The notes under the pieces are model-generated. The model was not told the origin of the DNA. It searched no databases and was given only the letters and a program-made list of their open reading frames with translations. 64,000 nucleotides of DNA from Liolophura sinensis (taxonomy: Eukaryota > Mollusca > Polyplacophora > Chitonida > Chitonidae). Shown here piece by piece: positions 12,001-21,942 of the stretch. The stretch covers positions 27,574,402 to 27,638,401 of the forward strand of contig NC_088301.1 in the NCBI RefSeq assembly GCF_032854445.1, in the 5' to 3' direction. A program made the translations under genes and the position numbers. Numbering within the stretch: position 1 is the stretch's first letter; every line of letters begins with the position of its first letter.

Positions 12001-14119
12001 GAGCAAGGGCTTGACAGTTGCAGTGAATCAGCACTTTTAATCATCTCAGGCAGCAAGGCTCTAAGACAAGCAGCTGATGAACTTTTCAACATGTGATCTC
12101 CAATGTAATTCATGTAAGACCACCCAAACGGCAGGCTATTGCAAATTCAGTCTACAGCTTATTACAATAATAAGTGGGCACTCGTAAACTAACACAGTTA
12201 ATAAGCTAGATTTTGTGGTACTTGCTAGACTGAATAAAGAGCCCAACCGCGCCGTTAGCAGCCAGCGTAACATCACAACTGTCAACCACGTTAGTTTGCG
12301 ACAACACCCATCCTGTCTCAACCAAACCTGTGTAAACTCGCGAGATTCCTGAAATGCCGACTCGACTTATTTATATATGCCCCAAGACTGATTGACCAGG
12401 GCTCCCGGTCTAAGGCTTAGCCTGAACCAATGCCTTGTGTTGGAACAATGCGAGTATGACAGATGAAATATAATTCTTTTCCTGTATGACACTGTGCAAT
12501 TATTGCTTGGTGTACAGGTCTCATTGTTACTGCTGGCCTTTTCAAGGTTAACTGGTCTGTAAAGATGTTTATCATTTGGCATACTTATTTTAATGACAGA
12601 TTCTTAATAGAATAGATAGGCCAAAAGGCACATGTAAAGAGCAGACAATGATGACGTTGGCAGGTTTTGACAAGAATGCTTATTCCAGGCCACTGTAGTC
12701 GAGCAGAAAAGCCAAAAATGAAACAATTGCTATGGTAAGTACATATACCATATTTTGAAATGTATGCCTAATGTAAACCGAAAATCATAGAAAGACAGTA
12801 TGTTTGAAAATAGAGGTACATGTATAAGTTCAATATACTTCTGACGTAATGGCGAATTCAAAATGTTATTTTAATCTGAAAGCACCATGAAGTATTGTAA
12901 TATGTGCTTCTAGCATAATTTTCACCTGGGTGTAGTAGCCTGCAAAAGGGGAGTTCTGTTTTGACAGTGGCTAAAAAGAATCTGGGAAGGTATGCTGGAA
13001 AACTGTCGTTTCAAACATAAAAACTGAGGAGTGCGATTTCAGCCTTTGCCACTTTCTGTTGTCTCTTCAACTGGTATTTCTTGGCCCTCAGACGTCTGAA
13101 GATTCAAACTGGCTGCATCTCCTAATACTGCCTAAAAAATTACGCATAGCTGCATACGATTTCTTGTGTGGATTAAGGAGTAAAGGATCCTATCAACCAC
13201 TGAGGCACATATGACTATTGTTATTTGCAGAAAATCTGACCTGATGAAGTGTTGACTTTTCTCTCTTCTGTGAGCAATCGCGCCACATCAGTTGTAACCA
13301 AAATCTAAATTGTATCTAAGGCCAGAAAACGTGGATGAGACAGCTGCACAGATGATGGCTGCAAACCTAGACTGAAACCTTTAGATTTGACTTTTCTCGC
13401 TCGACTCACAGGGCAAATTGTTCTCGCCATTGCACACCTTTTAGCATGTGGTTTCAAAATTTTAGTACAACCCACTCGGAATGATTGCACAAAGTAATTT
13501 TGACGTGGGAGAAGGAAATATTTCTGTGGATTTCAACAACACTTCGACTCAGGAATGGTTTTATACTTGCGGGAGTGGCGATAAAAGTCCTATTCTCTTA
13601 TTATTCTCCTAATCCACAACAGAAATATGTGTGTGCTGCCGTTTAATAGTGGATTTAAAAGGTCCACTTCAGCCAAAGTGCTGTGGAGCGACTAGATTTA
13701 TGAATTCTGAATTAAACTGTTGTGGCAGGTAAATAGGCCTATCAGAAGTTCTTGAAAATAGACCTCAACGTTCAATTTAACTGAACTATGCACTCATCAT
13801 GTTATGCCTCTGGTTATTGTATGGAACTGAACAAGAAATGTATAAATCCAAAATAAATTGATACCATTCTCTTATACATCACTGCTAAGAGCAAACATAA
13901 ACCGAAGAATGAAGTACCAGATAAAACCGTCTACGATAAATGTGAATAGTAGCTCATGAATCAGGTCCTGTGACTAACAACGCAGTCTCTACGAGTCAAC
14001 AAGTTTGGCTGCGGATACATTTCCGAACCACACAAAAACAGATCGAAAACCATGTACGTCAACATGAGTTTAACTATTACCCATTTAATAAGGCTGTCGC
14101 ACAGATGCTCTCGATCCAT
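1..14119 (-). CDS. hook: HOOK family microtubule/dynein adaptor, 5' two thirds, partial at left edge
   Basis: HOOK proteins link endosomes (through FTS and FHIP) to dynein/dynactin. Coding exons in transcript order: 14081-14119, 11687-11772, 11276-11348, 11080-11130, 9611-9662, 8498-8646, 7895-7951, 7193-7276, 6481-6575, 5299-5378, 3484-3548, 2817-2900, 1824-1866, 1108-1193, 560-724 and 140 down to the edge (possible donor at 8/9). All have AG acceptors, GT donors and compatible phases, giving about 449 residues. The start MDREHLCDSLIKW is the only ATG in frame. Residues 1-150 form the HOOK calponin-homology-like domain, with WLSKIKSEDVTNWRLK, LKKVLKGIMDYYSD and ELGRLLQLILGCAVNC. The helix EESVQHVVMNAIQE carries Q141 and I148, equivalent to the HOOK3 residues that bind dynein light intermediate chain. 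From about residue 165 it is coiled coil, including EEKEELTQRCHELDMQV. The last coiled coil and cargo-binding C-terminus lie outside. It could be called HOOK1 or HOOK3; invertebrates usually have one gene. Confidence 0.95.
1526..1730 (-). mobile_element. tRNA-derived SINE, head truncated (HOOK intron)
   Basis: It starts at low coordinates with the (TTTA)n complement of the AAAT tail, then GATTGGTGTTTTACGCCGTA, CGGCGGCCAGCATTATGGTG and GGGGGAAACCCACGA. It ends near the box-B side (GAACTCACAGCGACC), so the box-A head is lost. 5' truncation fits LINE-assisted retrotransposition. Confidence 0.8.
1850..2402 (-). repeat. Tandem duplication that copies part of HOOK exon 1824-1866
   Basis: Segment 1850-2112 is repeated with moderate divergence at 2133-2402. 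The first copy includes the acceptor and first 17 bases of the HOOK exon (read on minus as TTTTAG|GCTCAGTACGAAGCCAC). The second copy, upstream in the transcript, keeps TTTTAG|GCTCAGTATGAAGCCAC but not the rest of the exon or its donor. Confidence 0.8.
2505..2563. repeat. Short copy of the GAGTGCTTGGGG repeat
   Basis: The sequence CGTCGTCATATGACTGAAAA then GTACGACGTTAAACCCCAAG and CACTCACTCACTC is the reverse complement of the start of the repeat family seen at 17924 and 39671. Only the terminal 60 bp are present. Confidence 0.65.
4998..5243 (-). mobile_element. tRNA-derived SINE, near full length (HOOK intron)
   Basis: It runs from the AT-rich tail side (ATTGGTGTTACACGCCGTAC) through GGTGGGTGGAAACC to the tRNA-like head (AACTGAGCCACGGAGG). 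Read on minus, the head shows box A TGGCTCAGT and box B GAGTTCAAGGCC. Confidence 0.8.
5443..5700 (-). mobile_element. Degenerate second-type tRNA-derived SINE
   Basis: It shares CAAGTTACTGACAAAC, TACAAGCATGATATATTGGTGGAAGAC and the later ACCACTCACCG block with the better copy at 9308. The tRNA-like end is not well preserved. Confidence 0.45.
7313..7412. repeat. 21-bp tandem repeat, about 5 copies
   Basis: Units of the type ACATGAAGCACAATGTATTAC lie in the HOOK intron just upstream (in the transcript) of exon 7193-7276. Copies differ at one or two bases. Confidence 0.85.
7682..7836 (-). mobile_element. tRNA-derived SINE, head truncated
   Basis: TTTATTTATTTATTTGATTGGTG tail side, then ACAACGGCGGCCACC and ACCATCCGCAGGTTGCTGGA. 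It ends at GACTTTCCC, about 60 bp before HOOK exon 7895-7951. The tRNA head is absent. Confidence 0.75.
8130..8321 (-). mobile_element. tRNA-derived SINE, head truncated
   Basis: TTTATTTGATTGGTGTTTTA at the tail side, CGGCGACCAG, GGGGGGAAACCCACGACC and GAGTAAGCCAGCATGAGC. It stops at TGGACTTGA, before the box-A head. Confidence 0.8.
8388..8468. repeat. 27-bp tandem repeat, 3 copies
   Basis: Three units of CACAAGACA(G/A)ATAAATGCTGTGTAAAT lie in the HOOK intron just downstream of exon 8498-8646 in transcript order. They produce a short repeated open frame (TAFICLVIY) that is not coding. Confidence 0.85.
8777..9049 (-). mobile_element. tRNA-derived SINE, full length
   Basis: This is a complete copy: tail (TTTA)n and CATTGGTGTTTAACACTG, body, box-B side GAACTCACAGCGACCGCA, then CTAATCAACTGAGCCACGGAGG at the head. 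Read on minus: GCCTCCGTGGCTCAGTTGATTAG (box A within) and GAGTTCAAGTCC (box B). Confidence 0.85.
9308..9566 (-). mobile_element. Second-type tRNA-derived SINE
   Basis: Read on minus, the head is GCGGTCTAGTGGTTAAAGTC (box-A-like), followed about 35 bp on by GTGTGGGTTCAAATCTGGC (box-B-like). A body with AGGGGATTCCCCCACTGTCA and GTCTTCCACCAATATGTTG follows. Its sequence differs from the main SINE family. Confidence 0.6.
9847..9995 (+). mobile_element. tRNA-derived SINE, head preserved, tail lost
   Basis: It begins GGCCTCCGTGGCTCAGTCAGTC, includes GACCCAGAAACCTC and GTGAGTTCAAGACCAG, and stops after GATGGTCGTGGGTT. This is one of only three plus-strand copies in the window. Confidence 0.75.
10069..10310 (-). 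mobile_element. tRNA-derived SINE
   Basis: The copy runs from TATTTATTTATTTGATTGGTG to ATCACGCTGCGCTAG; only the extreme head is missing. It lies 75 bp from the plus-strand copy at 9847, so the two form an inverted pair around unique DNA. Confidence 0.8.
10501..11036. mobile_element. Candidate MITE with ~20-bp terminal inverted repeats
   Basis: The left end ATTAAAGGAGAAGAAAACTT (10501-10520) is matched by the right end AAATTTTCTTCTCCTTTAAT (11016-11035), whose reverse complement differs at one base. Ends are flanked by TA, suggesting a TA target duplication. There is no transposase frame inside. It sits in the HOOK intron just downstream of exon 11080-11130. Confidence 0.55.
11773..14080 (-). 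other. HOOK intron 1
   Basis: This 2.3-kb intron lies between the 13-codon first exon and the second exon. It has no SINE of the main family and no supported exon. The sequence is mixed and not obviously repetitive, with short open frames that have no recognised similarity. Confidence 0.5.
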
Positions 14120-14465
14120 GATGGAACTGGAAGCCGTGCGATTCCGATTTGGAGCTGTCGGCCAAAGTTTTCTGTTAGGCCCCAAAAATCAATAAAAATA
14201 TTAAGCAAGTTAATAGTTTTGAAGGCGCTTACAAGTTTTTCGCAATAAGCATTAAAGTATTTCATATCAGTTATTTCCCTCTGTATGAATTTATGAAAGC
14301 TTGTGTCCAAAATCAGCTTTACCCCAACAATTTGCTTCTAATTTATAATGCTTTAAGTGACCAGAGACTGTGTCACGTGACACTGACTTCCGTGATCCAA
14401 GAGTTGACAGTTTCCAAGTTGACGTGTGTAAATGAAAGTGTGTTTTGTGGTAAAATGAGTGCCTT
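14120..14465. promoter_or_regulatory. Divergent promoter between HOOK (minus) and RNF170 (plus)
   Basis: Only 346 bp separate the two start codons, so both 5' UTRs and core promoters must lie here unless further non-coding exons exist. I see no clear TATA box. A perfect 12-bp palindrome, TGTCACGTGACA, sits at 14371-14382, 84 bp from the RNF170 start and about 250 bp from the HOOK start. Its core CACGTG is an E-box, and GTCACGTGAC matches the consensus bound by MITF/TFE and USF bHLH-zipper factors. A GTGA-rich stretch with TGACGTGTG lies at 14405-14430. Promoter function is inferred from position. Confidence 0.6.
14371..14382. promoter_or_regulatory. Palindromic E-box / CLEAR-like site
   Basis: TGTCACGTGACA equals its own reverse complement over all 12 bases. 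The central GTCACGTGAC matches the CLEAR element bound by TFEB/TFE3/MITF and is also compatible with USF. It lies between two divergent genes that act in endosome transport and ER ubiquitination. Confidence 0.5.
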
Positions 14466-14469
14466 ATGA
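14432..14469 (+). promoter_or_regulatory. Two nested upstream ORFs overlapping the RNF170 start
   Basis: uORF1 runs from ATG 14432 to TGA 14456-14458 (8 codons). uORF2 starts at ATG 14455, sharing ATGA with the uORF1 stop, and ends at TGA 14467-14469 (4 codons). The RNF170 ATG at 14466 overlaps that stop, again as ATGA. If transcription starts upstream of 14432, scanning ribosomes meet three start codons linked by stop-start overlaps. The arrangement is seen directly; a regulatory effect is inferred. Confidence 0.5.
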
Positions 14470-17400
14470 TGGAGCCGCACGTTGTGTCAGAGTCATCTAT
14501 GGTGGAAGGAATCGGGGATGAAGTGGTTTATTCCGTTGTGTCTGTTGTGTCTATTTTCTTAGCGTCTGCATACATGTTCTCCCAGTAAGTGGTTAAGTTT
14601 TAACTTCAGTTCAGTGTAAACCCTCACACACCAGAATCATGTTGAGTGTTCTATCTCCAGTCTGATGCATTGACATTTTGTCCAAATATCGGCCTAACTT
14701 CGTAAAACCTGTTGTGATTTTTTTGTTATAACACGTAGGGAGATCCGAATGTTAAATTTATTCATCATATTAAATCTTCAGAAATGTCAAATGAAAGGCA
14801 TGGACGATTTGGTGTTTAGCCTATGTTGTGCCAGTTTGTGGCGGAGAGTTATTTCATGTTAAATGCTATTTTGGGATGCATTATACTCAGGGCAGATAGT
14901 TTACCTTTCAGTGGAAGGTAAAATACACACATAATCAAGTACATGTACAATTTTCAGCTTTTACAGAAACCAGTGGTCTCGAGGCATCCATCCAGAGAGT
15001 GCAGCGTCTGTTGAGCTGACAAGAGAGCGATTGGCAGCCCAAACTGTAGGTGCAAGACAGCCTCCTAGGGTATCTCGCTCCCCATCAGATGACCAGACAT
15101 GTCCAATCTGTCTTGCTGAGGCTCGGTTTGGTATAGAAACAAATTGTGGACATTTGTTTTGTGGTAAGGTAATCGTATTGAGGCATTATAGCTCACCTGT
15201 AATCCATTTAAATATACAATATGAAACACTCCCAGTTTTCTGTCAAGCCAGATGGAATAATTATGCAAATGCCACATGGAATCTAAAATACCAAAGATAT
15301 ATATGATTCATTTGTTTAATTGATGGTCCAGGCAGTATTCAAGAATTTTTCAATTGTTCAACCCCATTAAGGTTTGTGGGAGTGTAGATTTTCAGAATAA
15401 CCCAGAGTTGGGCAACCCTTTCCTAGGTACCTGACAAACCTTCTGACTTTCAGGTTAGCGCCGCAGCTAAATCATTAAAAGAAATGAGGAAAGATCTGAT
15501 CTTATTTTCAATGCGATTAAAGATATCATTGCAGCATTATTTTTTCATCTTTAGCATTGCCTTTATCTTCTTTGAAGGAACATTCAGGAGCATAAAGTAA
15601 CTCATTGGTAAGATGCATAACTCTGAAGTGGTGCCACTGGCCCTTGGACAAGGAATTTTCTAAATTTCCCCCTGAACTTATTGTTCATGGGGCCTTGACA
15701 CCTACATTTAGTTGACAATATGGTTGATGGTGCTCAGGCCATCTACTAAGTCATTGAAGATTACTTCACCCTGTCTAATGTCCATAATTCTGAGGATCGG
15801 ACTGATGTTCAGAATAATGTACTGTGTTTTATTGTGTCTGTCAAAAGAACTTTTCTAAAAAAAAAAACCCAACAGCCCAAAATTTATCAAAAATTTCTCA
15901 TGAATTGGACCTGAATTGTAAGTTGATACCATACATGTATGTTTTTATTCTGGTAGGTTCTTATTTTTGATTTTTGTAATGAAAAAACAGTGAAGTAGTG
16001 ATTAAAAATAGGTTTTTTGGTTGTAACCTAAATGACCCTACCATATAAGGGTATAATATATGTTTGAATTAAGTTTCTGTATCTGTCTTCAAACCTGCCA
16101 TCTTTTTCACTAACCAAGGTTAAAGAAACAAAACAGAAATTGTCCACTGGCTGGCCCTACCAGTATTTATTTTCTGATAGTGTCCAGTGAAGAATTTTGT
16201 TAAGAGTGAAATAAGACCACAGGCTGTGAATACTGAAACTTATAATTGGGAAGTTGTCTCTTCATTGACTCGTGTGAGTCTGATAAGAACAAGAATTTCC
16301 CTGTAGTTGGGTACAAATCAAAGGAACCCAAGTTGGCCTTCATAAAAATGCTTGACCAATATGTGACGATAGGCCATTCCTTTGTACACCATACTTGATG
16401 TGTGCACATATATTGTAAGTGTCAGCTTGATTTTCTTTTCAGGCCAGTGCATTGTAACATACTGGAGGCATGGAACGTGGCTGGGTGCTGTGAGATGCCC
16501 GGTGTGTAGGCAACAAGTAAGTTTAAATTTAGCGCCAGACTTGCATGTTATCCAACAGGCTCTTGGTCACACATCAGTTTTTATACCATTTTTAAGAAAT
16601 TCCTATTGAAAATTGAGCCAGTTGTATCTCCTTCTTGTCTCCTTACGTGCAAGTACAGATTGATTATAGGCAGTCACTATGTACCCGCTATAATCAGATT
16701 TTTTTTCTTATTTACCCAGCTGCTGTGGACATAATCAGAACTTTTTGCCTTATATTCCCAGTGGCTGTGGATATAATTAGATTTTTCCCCTTGTACACCC
16801 AACAGCTGTGGATATAATCAGATTTTCCCCCTTATATACCCAACAGCTATGGATATTATCAGAATTTTTTCCTTCTTTACCCAGTGGCTTTGGATATAAT
16901 CAGATTTATCCCCTTATATACCCAACGGCTGTGGATATAATCAGAATTTTCCCCCTTATACACCCAGCAGCTATGGATATTATCAGAATTTTTTCCTTCT
17001 TTACCCAATGGCTTTGGATATAATCAGATTTATCCCCTTATATACCCAACGGCTGTGGATATAATCAGAATTTTCCCCCTTGTACACCCAGCAGCTATGG
17101 ATATTATCAGAATTTTTTCCTTCTTTACCCAATGGCTTTGGATATAATCAGATTTATCCCCTTATATACCCAACGGCTGTGGATATAATCAGAATTTTTT
17201 TCCTTCTTTACCCAGCTTACTGTAATTCTGCAACCTTCTCGCATGTTGCAAAGTGGTTATTTATTTATTTATTTGATTTGTGTTTTACCCTGTACTCAAT
17301 AATGTTGCACTTATACGGCAGCAGCCAGCATGATGGTGGGAGGAAACCGGGCAGAGCCTGGGGGAAACCCACGACCATCCACAGGCTGACCATCCCATGG

Positions 17401-18667
17401 TTTGTTAGACTGTATTAGAAAAGTGTTATCTGATCTGGACAGGTTGTTATATAATTTCTATGAAGTTCATGTGTTCAACAATATTAAAATCTTATGAATC
17501 ATGTTTTCAAAATCCAAAGTAATATCTTACTGGTAAGCTGAATTTACTATTGAGGAAACTTTGTATTTAAAGACTGATTTCATGTTTAATTTTTAGGTTA
17601 CTATTTTATTATTCAATTTCAATCAAGAGGAGAACTCTACAGCATCTAGAGAAAAAGATGAAATCGTATCCCAGATTCACTCTTACAACAGGCGGTTTTC
17701 AGGGGAGCCCAGACCAGTAAGTAAAATGCAGATGTATTGCCCAGAAAGACAGTTAATATTCAAAATACATATTTGATTATTACTATATTTCACTTAAAGC
17801 TTAGCTTGTGTGAATGCTCTGGAAGCACTTGAAAATTAATCAAACTTCACAAAATCGCTTAAAATGGGGAATCAATCAGAATCAAGCTAAATGTGACACT
17901 CCAAAAAATGCTGAACTTCAGATGAGTGAGTGAGTGCTTGGGGTTTAACGTCGTACTTAACAATTTTTCAGTCATATGACAACGAAGGAATTCTCAGAGT
18001 GCGTATAATGTGCCTCCTTGTTGCAGGACGGATTTCCACGGATGACCATCATTATCTTCCTTAATGGCACAAAAACAATACCGGTACTTAGTTAATAAAT
18101 AGTGGCAATGCTTTACTCAGTTGATTTCATACCATTTGCTGAAATCATAATAAACAAAAATAAACACAAAAACCAGTAAAACCCACCTTTGATTTATAAA
18201 GTATGACCTGAACCTCTTAAACTACAAAGCCTTTTCTTAGTGTTCATGCACTTATTTGGTCGCCACGATACGGCTGAAATATTGCCGAGGTGGCGCTAAG
18301 CCTTAATCGTTCATTTATTCATTCAATCATGCATTCATATACAATTGATGATTAAGAACTTCATACCAGCCCGTTCTGTATATTACAGCTGTTGGATTAC
18401 ATCCGGGACTTGCCAGCCCTTCTGCGCCATGCCGTCACAGAGTTTTTCTCCATGGGAGGATTGATATGGATGTTCCGTATGCGCGTTATTATCTGTTTTA
18501 TCGCAGCACTGTTATATTTTGTGTCACCTTTGGACATCATCCCTGAAGCTGCGTTTGGTATTTTAGGATTTTTGGATGACTTATTTATATTTTTGCTACT
18601 GGCTATATACGTGAGCATTATTTACAGACAAGTGATGGAGTCTCGAGCAAGAGCAGCACCCCAGTGA
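14466..18667 (+). CDS. RNF170: RNF170-like RING E3 ubiquitin ligase, complete
   Basis: In vertebrates RNF170 is an ER membrane E3 ligase that ubiquitinates activated IP3 receptors. Five exons: 14466-14584, 14958-15163, 16443-16516, 17597-17716 and 18389-18667. All have GT/AG borders and the phases join into 798 nt (265 aa; human is about 258). A second in-frame ATG follows at 14469. Residues about 19-38 form the first membrane segment. The C3HC4 RING is C88-x2-C91-x11-C103-x-H105-x2-C108-x2-C111-x15-C127-x2-C130, with [21 protein letters not shown] as in the family. Exon 4 carries the conserved YNRRFSG. Exon 5 has [20 protein letters not shown] and two hydrophobic segments around [20 protein letters not shown], the DUF1232 region typical of RNF170. 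It is divergent from HOOK. Retention of intron 3 would truncate the protein soon after the RING. Confidence 0.95.
16680..17212. repeat. Minisatellite of ~41-bp monomers in a 124-bp higher-order unit (RNF170 intron 3)
   Basis: Monomers contain GGATATAATCAGAATTTT and CCCTTATATACCCA. CAGATTTATCCCC recurs at 16901, 17025 and 17149, giving a 124-bp period of three distinct monomers. Open frames on the plus strand here are by-products of the repeat. Confidence 0.85.
17257..17396 (-). mobile_element. tRNA-derived SINE, head truncated (RNF170 intron 3)
   Basis: It has the TTTATTTATTTATTTGATTTG tail side, GGGAGGAAACCGGGCAGAGCC and ACGACCATCCACAGG. The head half is missing. It is inserted directly after the minisatellite. 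Confidence 0.8.
17924..18056. repeat. GAGTGCTTGGGG-family repeat (RNF170 intron 4)
   Basis: GAGTGAGTGAGTGCTTGGGG, TTTAACGTCGTACTTAACAA, TTCAGTCATATGAC and later TGTGCCTCCTTGTTGCAGGACGG. I have seen this motif order repeatedly in mollusc genomic DNA. Its class is uncertain. Confidence 0.65.
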
Positions 18668-19375
18668 TCTACATAACTCTTCTGTCAGTGGGAAAACCAG
18701 ACTAAAAAGCCAGCTGGGTGCTCCATTCAGTCCCCATTCTGCCTAATGATTATCTCCCCCTGCTGAAGGCACTGTGACAAGTGAAACAGAATGCATGCTG
18801 GAATAAGAGTATTCGAGTCAGGCTGGTAAAATTACTCAGCGTTGCACAATATATACTGTGTTTTGTTTAGTCCTATGTTGTACATTTTGGTATCTGATTA
18901 TTATTATGAATTTAAATCTTGTCACCAAGCCATTCGCTAGTACAGTGTGCACAAGTCTTCCCAGCCTTCATCATAGATATAGATTATATCAGATGTATTA
19001 AGAGTCAATGAATGATTACGGCTTAAGGCCACATCAAGATGTAATCATTTATGAAGTATCTAAGGATTTGATTGTATATTAAAGCTATATTTGTTATTTT
19101 GATCAATTTGACGTGACTGCAAAATTTTTTTTCTCTTTAAATATTTAGAGTAGGCAAAACTTGTATTTAGCATTCATCAAGTTGATAGTGTCTTTAATTT
19201 CAACTTTTAATTGCGAGAACTGAAATGCTTGGACATCCCAAACCACAGCAGAATATACTTGAAACATGTCAAAATATCCTTCAGGCAATTTGCCAGATTT
19301 GACAACTTAAATGTTTTCATTCAGAGCCAGTAGGCGCTTGCAGTGTAATAAAATGCCATGATGTAATAATATTGC
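18668..19375 (+). other. Probable RNF170 3' UTR
   Basis: This follows the RNF170 stop directly and has no coding potential. Candidate poly(A) signals are ATTAAA at 19078-19083 and AATAAA at 19347-19352. The actual cleavage site cannot be chosen from sequence. Confidence 0.45.
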
Positions 19376-19572
19376 ACTTTGGGTAGAACTTGCTGGCAAT
19401 GTAATATTATTACAATATGGGTTACAAGTGCTATGGGTAATATTATTATGATTTGCTGCCCAGTTATTACATTATGAGTAATTATCACCAAGTGCTTTGT
19501 GCCCAGGATATTACACTATGGGTAGTCTGGGCCTGTGCATGCTGTTATGCATTGCATCAAGGTACATTTGTG

Positions 19573-19850
19573 TATGCTTAGGGTTTTATGTTGTACTTAA
19601 CAATTTTACAATCATACGACGACAAGGCGTCATCAGGAGTGTGTAATCCTACATATGCTGCATCTTCTTGTGGCATTGCGAGTCCATGCCACCAAAGTGC
19701 TGCCCCACTGAAGTATCATGCCAAAGACACCAGACATGACACCTCACCTAGTCACATTATACTGACACCAGGTCAACCAGTTTTGTTTCTTAGCTCTATA
19801 AACCTATCAGTAAAGGGGCTTGAAGTAGTTCTAAAGTCTTTGGTAAGACC
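19573..19850. repeat. GAGTGCTTGGGG-family repeat, diverged
   Basis: ATGCTTAGGGTTTTATGTTG, TACTTAACAATTTTACAATC and TACGACGACAAGG, followed by the 3' region CATTATACTGACACCAGGTCAACCAG also seen at 40225. It gives an open frame that is not coding. Confidence 0.6.
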
Positions 19851-21399
19851 CATCTCAGGTGTCATCCCAACTTCGTATTGCAAGGAGGTGAACATAATGT
19901 AACACACTTGTATTCACACGGTATGCATATGATCAATAATAATGCCCCTGCTCAAGTATGTGTTTTTGGTCTCATTCCCCTGACGTTATCAGTTAGGTCA
20001 AGCTGGTAACTTTTGAGAACACACAAGTGTTGGTTACCATGTTTAATATCAAAATCAACCAGTTTGAAATTCCAGTATAACCTTGAGCAATCTTCAAATT
20101 CAACAATCCAGCAGTAGTTCCTGAGATATAAAGTAAGATGTCTCATATAGTAGGTGAGTTTCGAGTTGGAACTCGTTTGTCGTCAAAGGTAAAAACAGTC
20201 CTTCTTTGTCACGAAAAATGTTAGGCAACCTTTGTTGACATTAATTTACTGATCACCTGTCTCACCCTTTTCAAGAGTCATAATTGACACTTCTTTCCTA
20301 TAATGAACTTCTCAAGTACACATATGTTAAAATTCTCAATTTTCTGCATCATTGGTCTAATCTAAATTTTTCAGATGCTTATGTTATAATGAATGCGAAC
20401 AAAAACAGTTGCCTAACAGGTCACATGATACAGTTGGATTTTTTTCTACCTTCATCGCTGAAAGAGTTCAAACCCGAAACTCCCCTATTTGCGTGTAAAA
20501 TGCACGGATAGTGTAAATAAGACCCTAAATCTCCGAGCCTGGCTTACGTCTGTCCTGACCTTGTGCCAATCTAACAGCGAATTCTAACCTTATGTTGATG
20601 CCAACTCTTGTGGAAACCTGATACACTAGTGCAGAACTAAATAATTTTGTTACACAAGGGACATAAATTGGCTAATCAAGACCTGTAGTGTTACATAGCT
20701 GAATGGTTATACGCTATTGGCAACACTTGCTACCCACAACGTAATGTTACTTTATTGGAAGCAAATGGCTAAGCGTAATATTTATTACATTATGAGATTT
20801 TGTAGTAGTACAAAAATCAAGACGTTTGTTAGGTACCTGAGGAATGTCAGTATTTCACTCCGGTTACCTCCACTCTTAAACCTGGCTCTCTTCATATCCG
20901 TGAAACATTTTTGAACAATCTGTTTAAAACATCAATCATTCATTTTTCAGCAAGCGACACAGCTTTCCGTGATACAGACATTGTGCAATGTATTTGAAAT
21001 TGTACAAAACTAAGCACCTTCAGCTTTTGTCAGTATATGTGGCTTTTATATCTTAATATTGTTCTGCACTGTGAAAACCATGCGTGAGGGGGTATTTTTA
21101 CTGGTGGAGTTATCTCCCTTTGGTGCATCTGCAATTTAGGTCTTATAAATTACATTTGCTGTGCAGATGTTCTCAGTGTTATATTTCAGGTTGAAAGTGT
21201 AATTTTACGAAAAAAATATCAATTTGGTTAGAGGCTAACAGTTTCTGCATTTATTCTCAATATTTTTTTACCTGGATCATACATGTTCTTTTGAGATCTG
21301 TGTGAATAAAGATGAGATCTTTATGCAACTACAGATACCGATACGTGTTGTCTTTAAAATGTCAGCAAAAGAAAAAAATGTTGTGGAATTTTACGAGCT

Positions 21400-21700
21400 G
21401 ATGATCAGATCGCTTGGACATTAAAGGAATTGGTTCAATCCCAGCCTTGGACATGGAATTTGTATATTCCATTACTCTAACAGGTTGTGAGGCCTCCAAG
21501 TTGACAATGCTGATGTGGCTGTATACTTGGTCTCCTATTTTGCTGAGGACCATTGTTCTTTCACCATTATCCTGTGGATATCTGTACATTGCAAGCAGGA
21601 AAGTTTGTCAGTCACTTGCCAAAGTGGGGTGGTTTACTCCAGGAATTTCTCTTTCTCCACCAATAAAACTGACCGCCAACGTAAGTAAACAATTCTTGAT
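21400..21700. mobile_element. Third-type SINE-like repeat
   Basis: It contains GGTTCAATCCCAGCC (box-B-like) and, about 180 bp on, CAGTCACTTGCCAAAG, GGTTTACTCC and CCACCAATAAAACTGACCGCC. The last block recurs in diverged form at 57580-57645, showing that it is dispersed. Confidence 0.5.
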
Positions 21701-21800
21701 GTGAGGGTGTTAATTTTGGGGGAAATGTTCATGTGGCCTAAACCCCATGCGTCTTCATTAATTTATTTGTAGTCATTCTTGCCGCCTACAGCTTAAATAG

Positions 21801-21942
21801 ATTTATTTATTTATTTGATTGGTGTTCTATGCCGTACTCAAGAATATTTCACTTATACGACAGTGGCCAGCATTATGGTGCGAGGAAATCGGACAGAGCC
21901 CTGGGGAAAACCCACGACCATCCGCAGGTTGCTGGCAGACCA
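21801..21942 (-). mobile_element. tRNA-derived SINE, head truncated
   Basis: TTTATTTATTTATTTGATTGG tail side, then CATTATGGTGCGAGGAAATC, GAAAACCCACGACCATCCGC and GGCAGACC, where it stops. Confidence 0.8.

Noticed and set aside
14120-14185. Extension of the HOOK N-terminus upstream of 14119
   Set aside because: The frame stays open but has no upstream ATG (it begins at a TTG codon). The ATG at 14119 gives an N-terminus of normal HOOK length.
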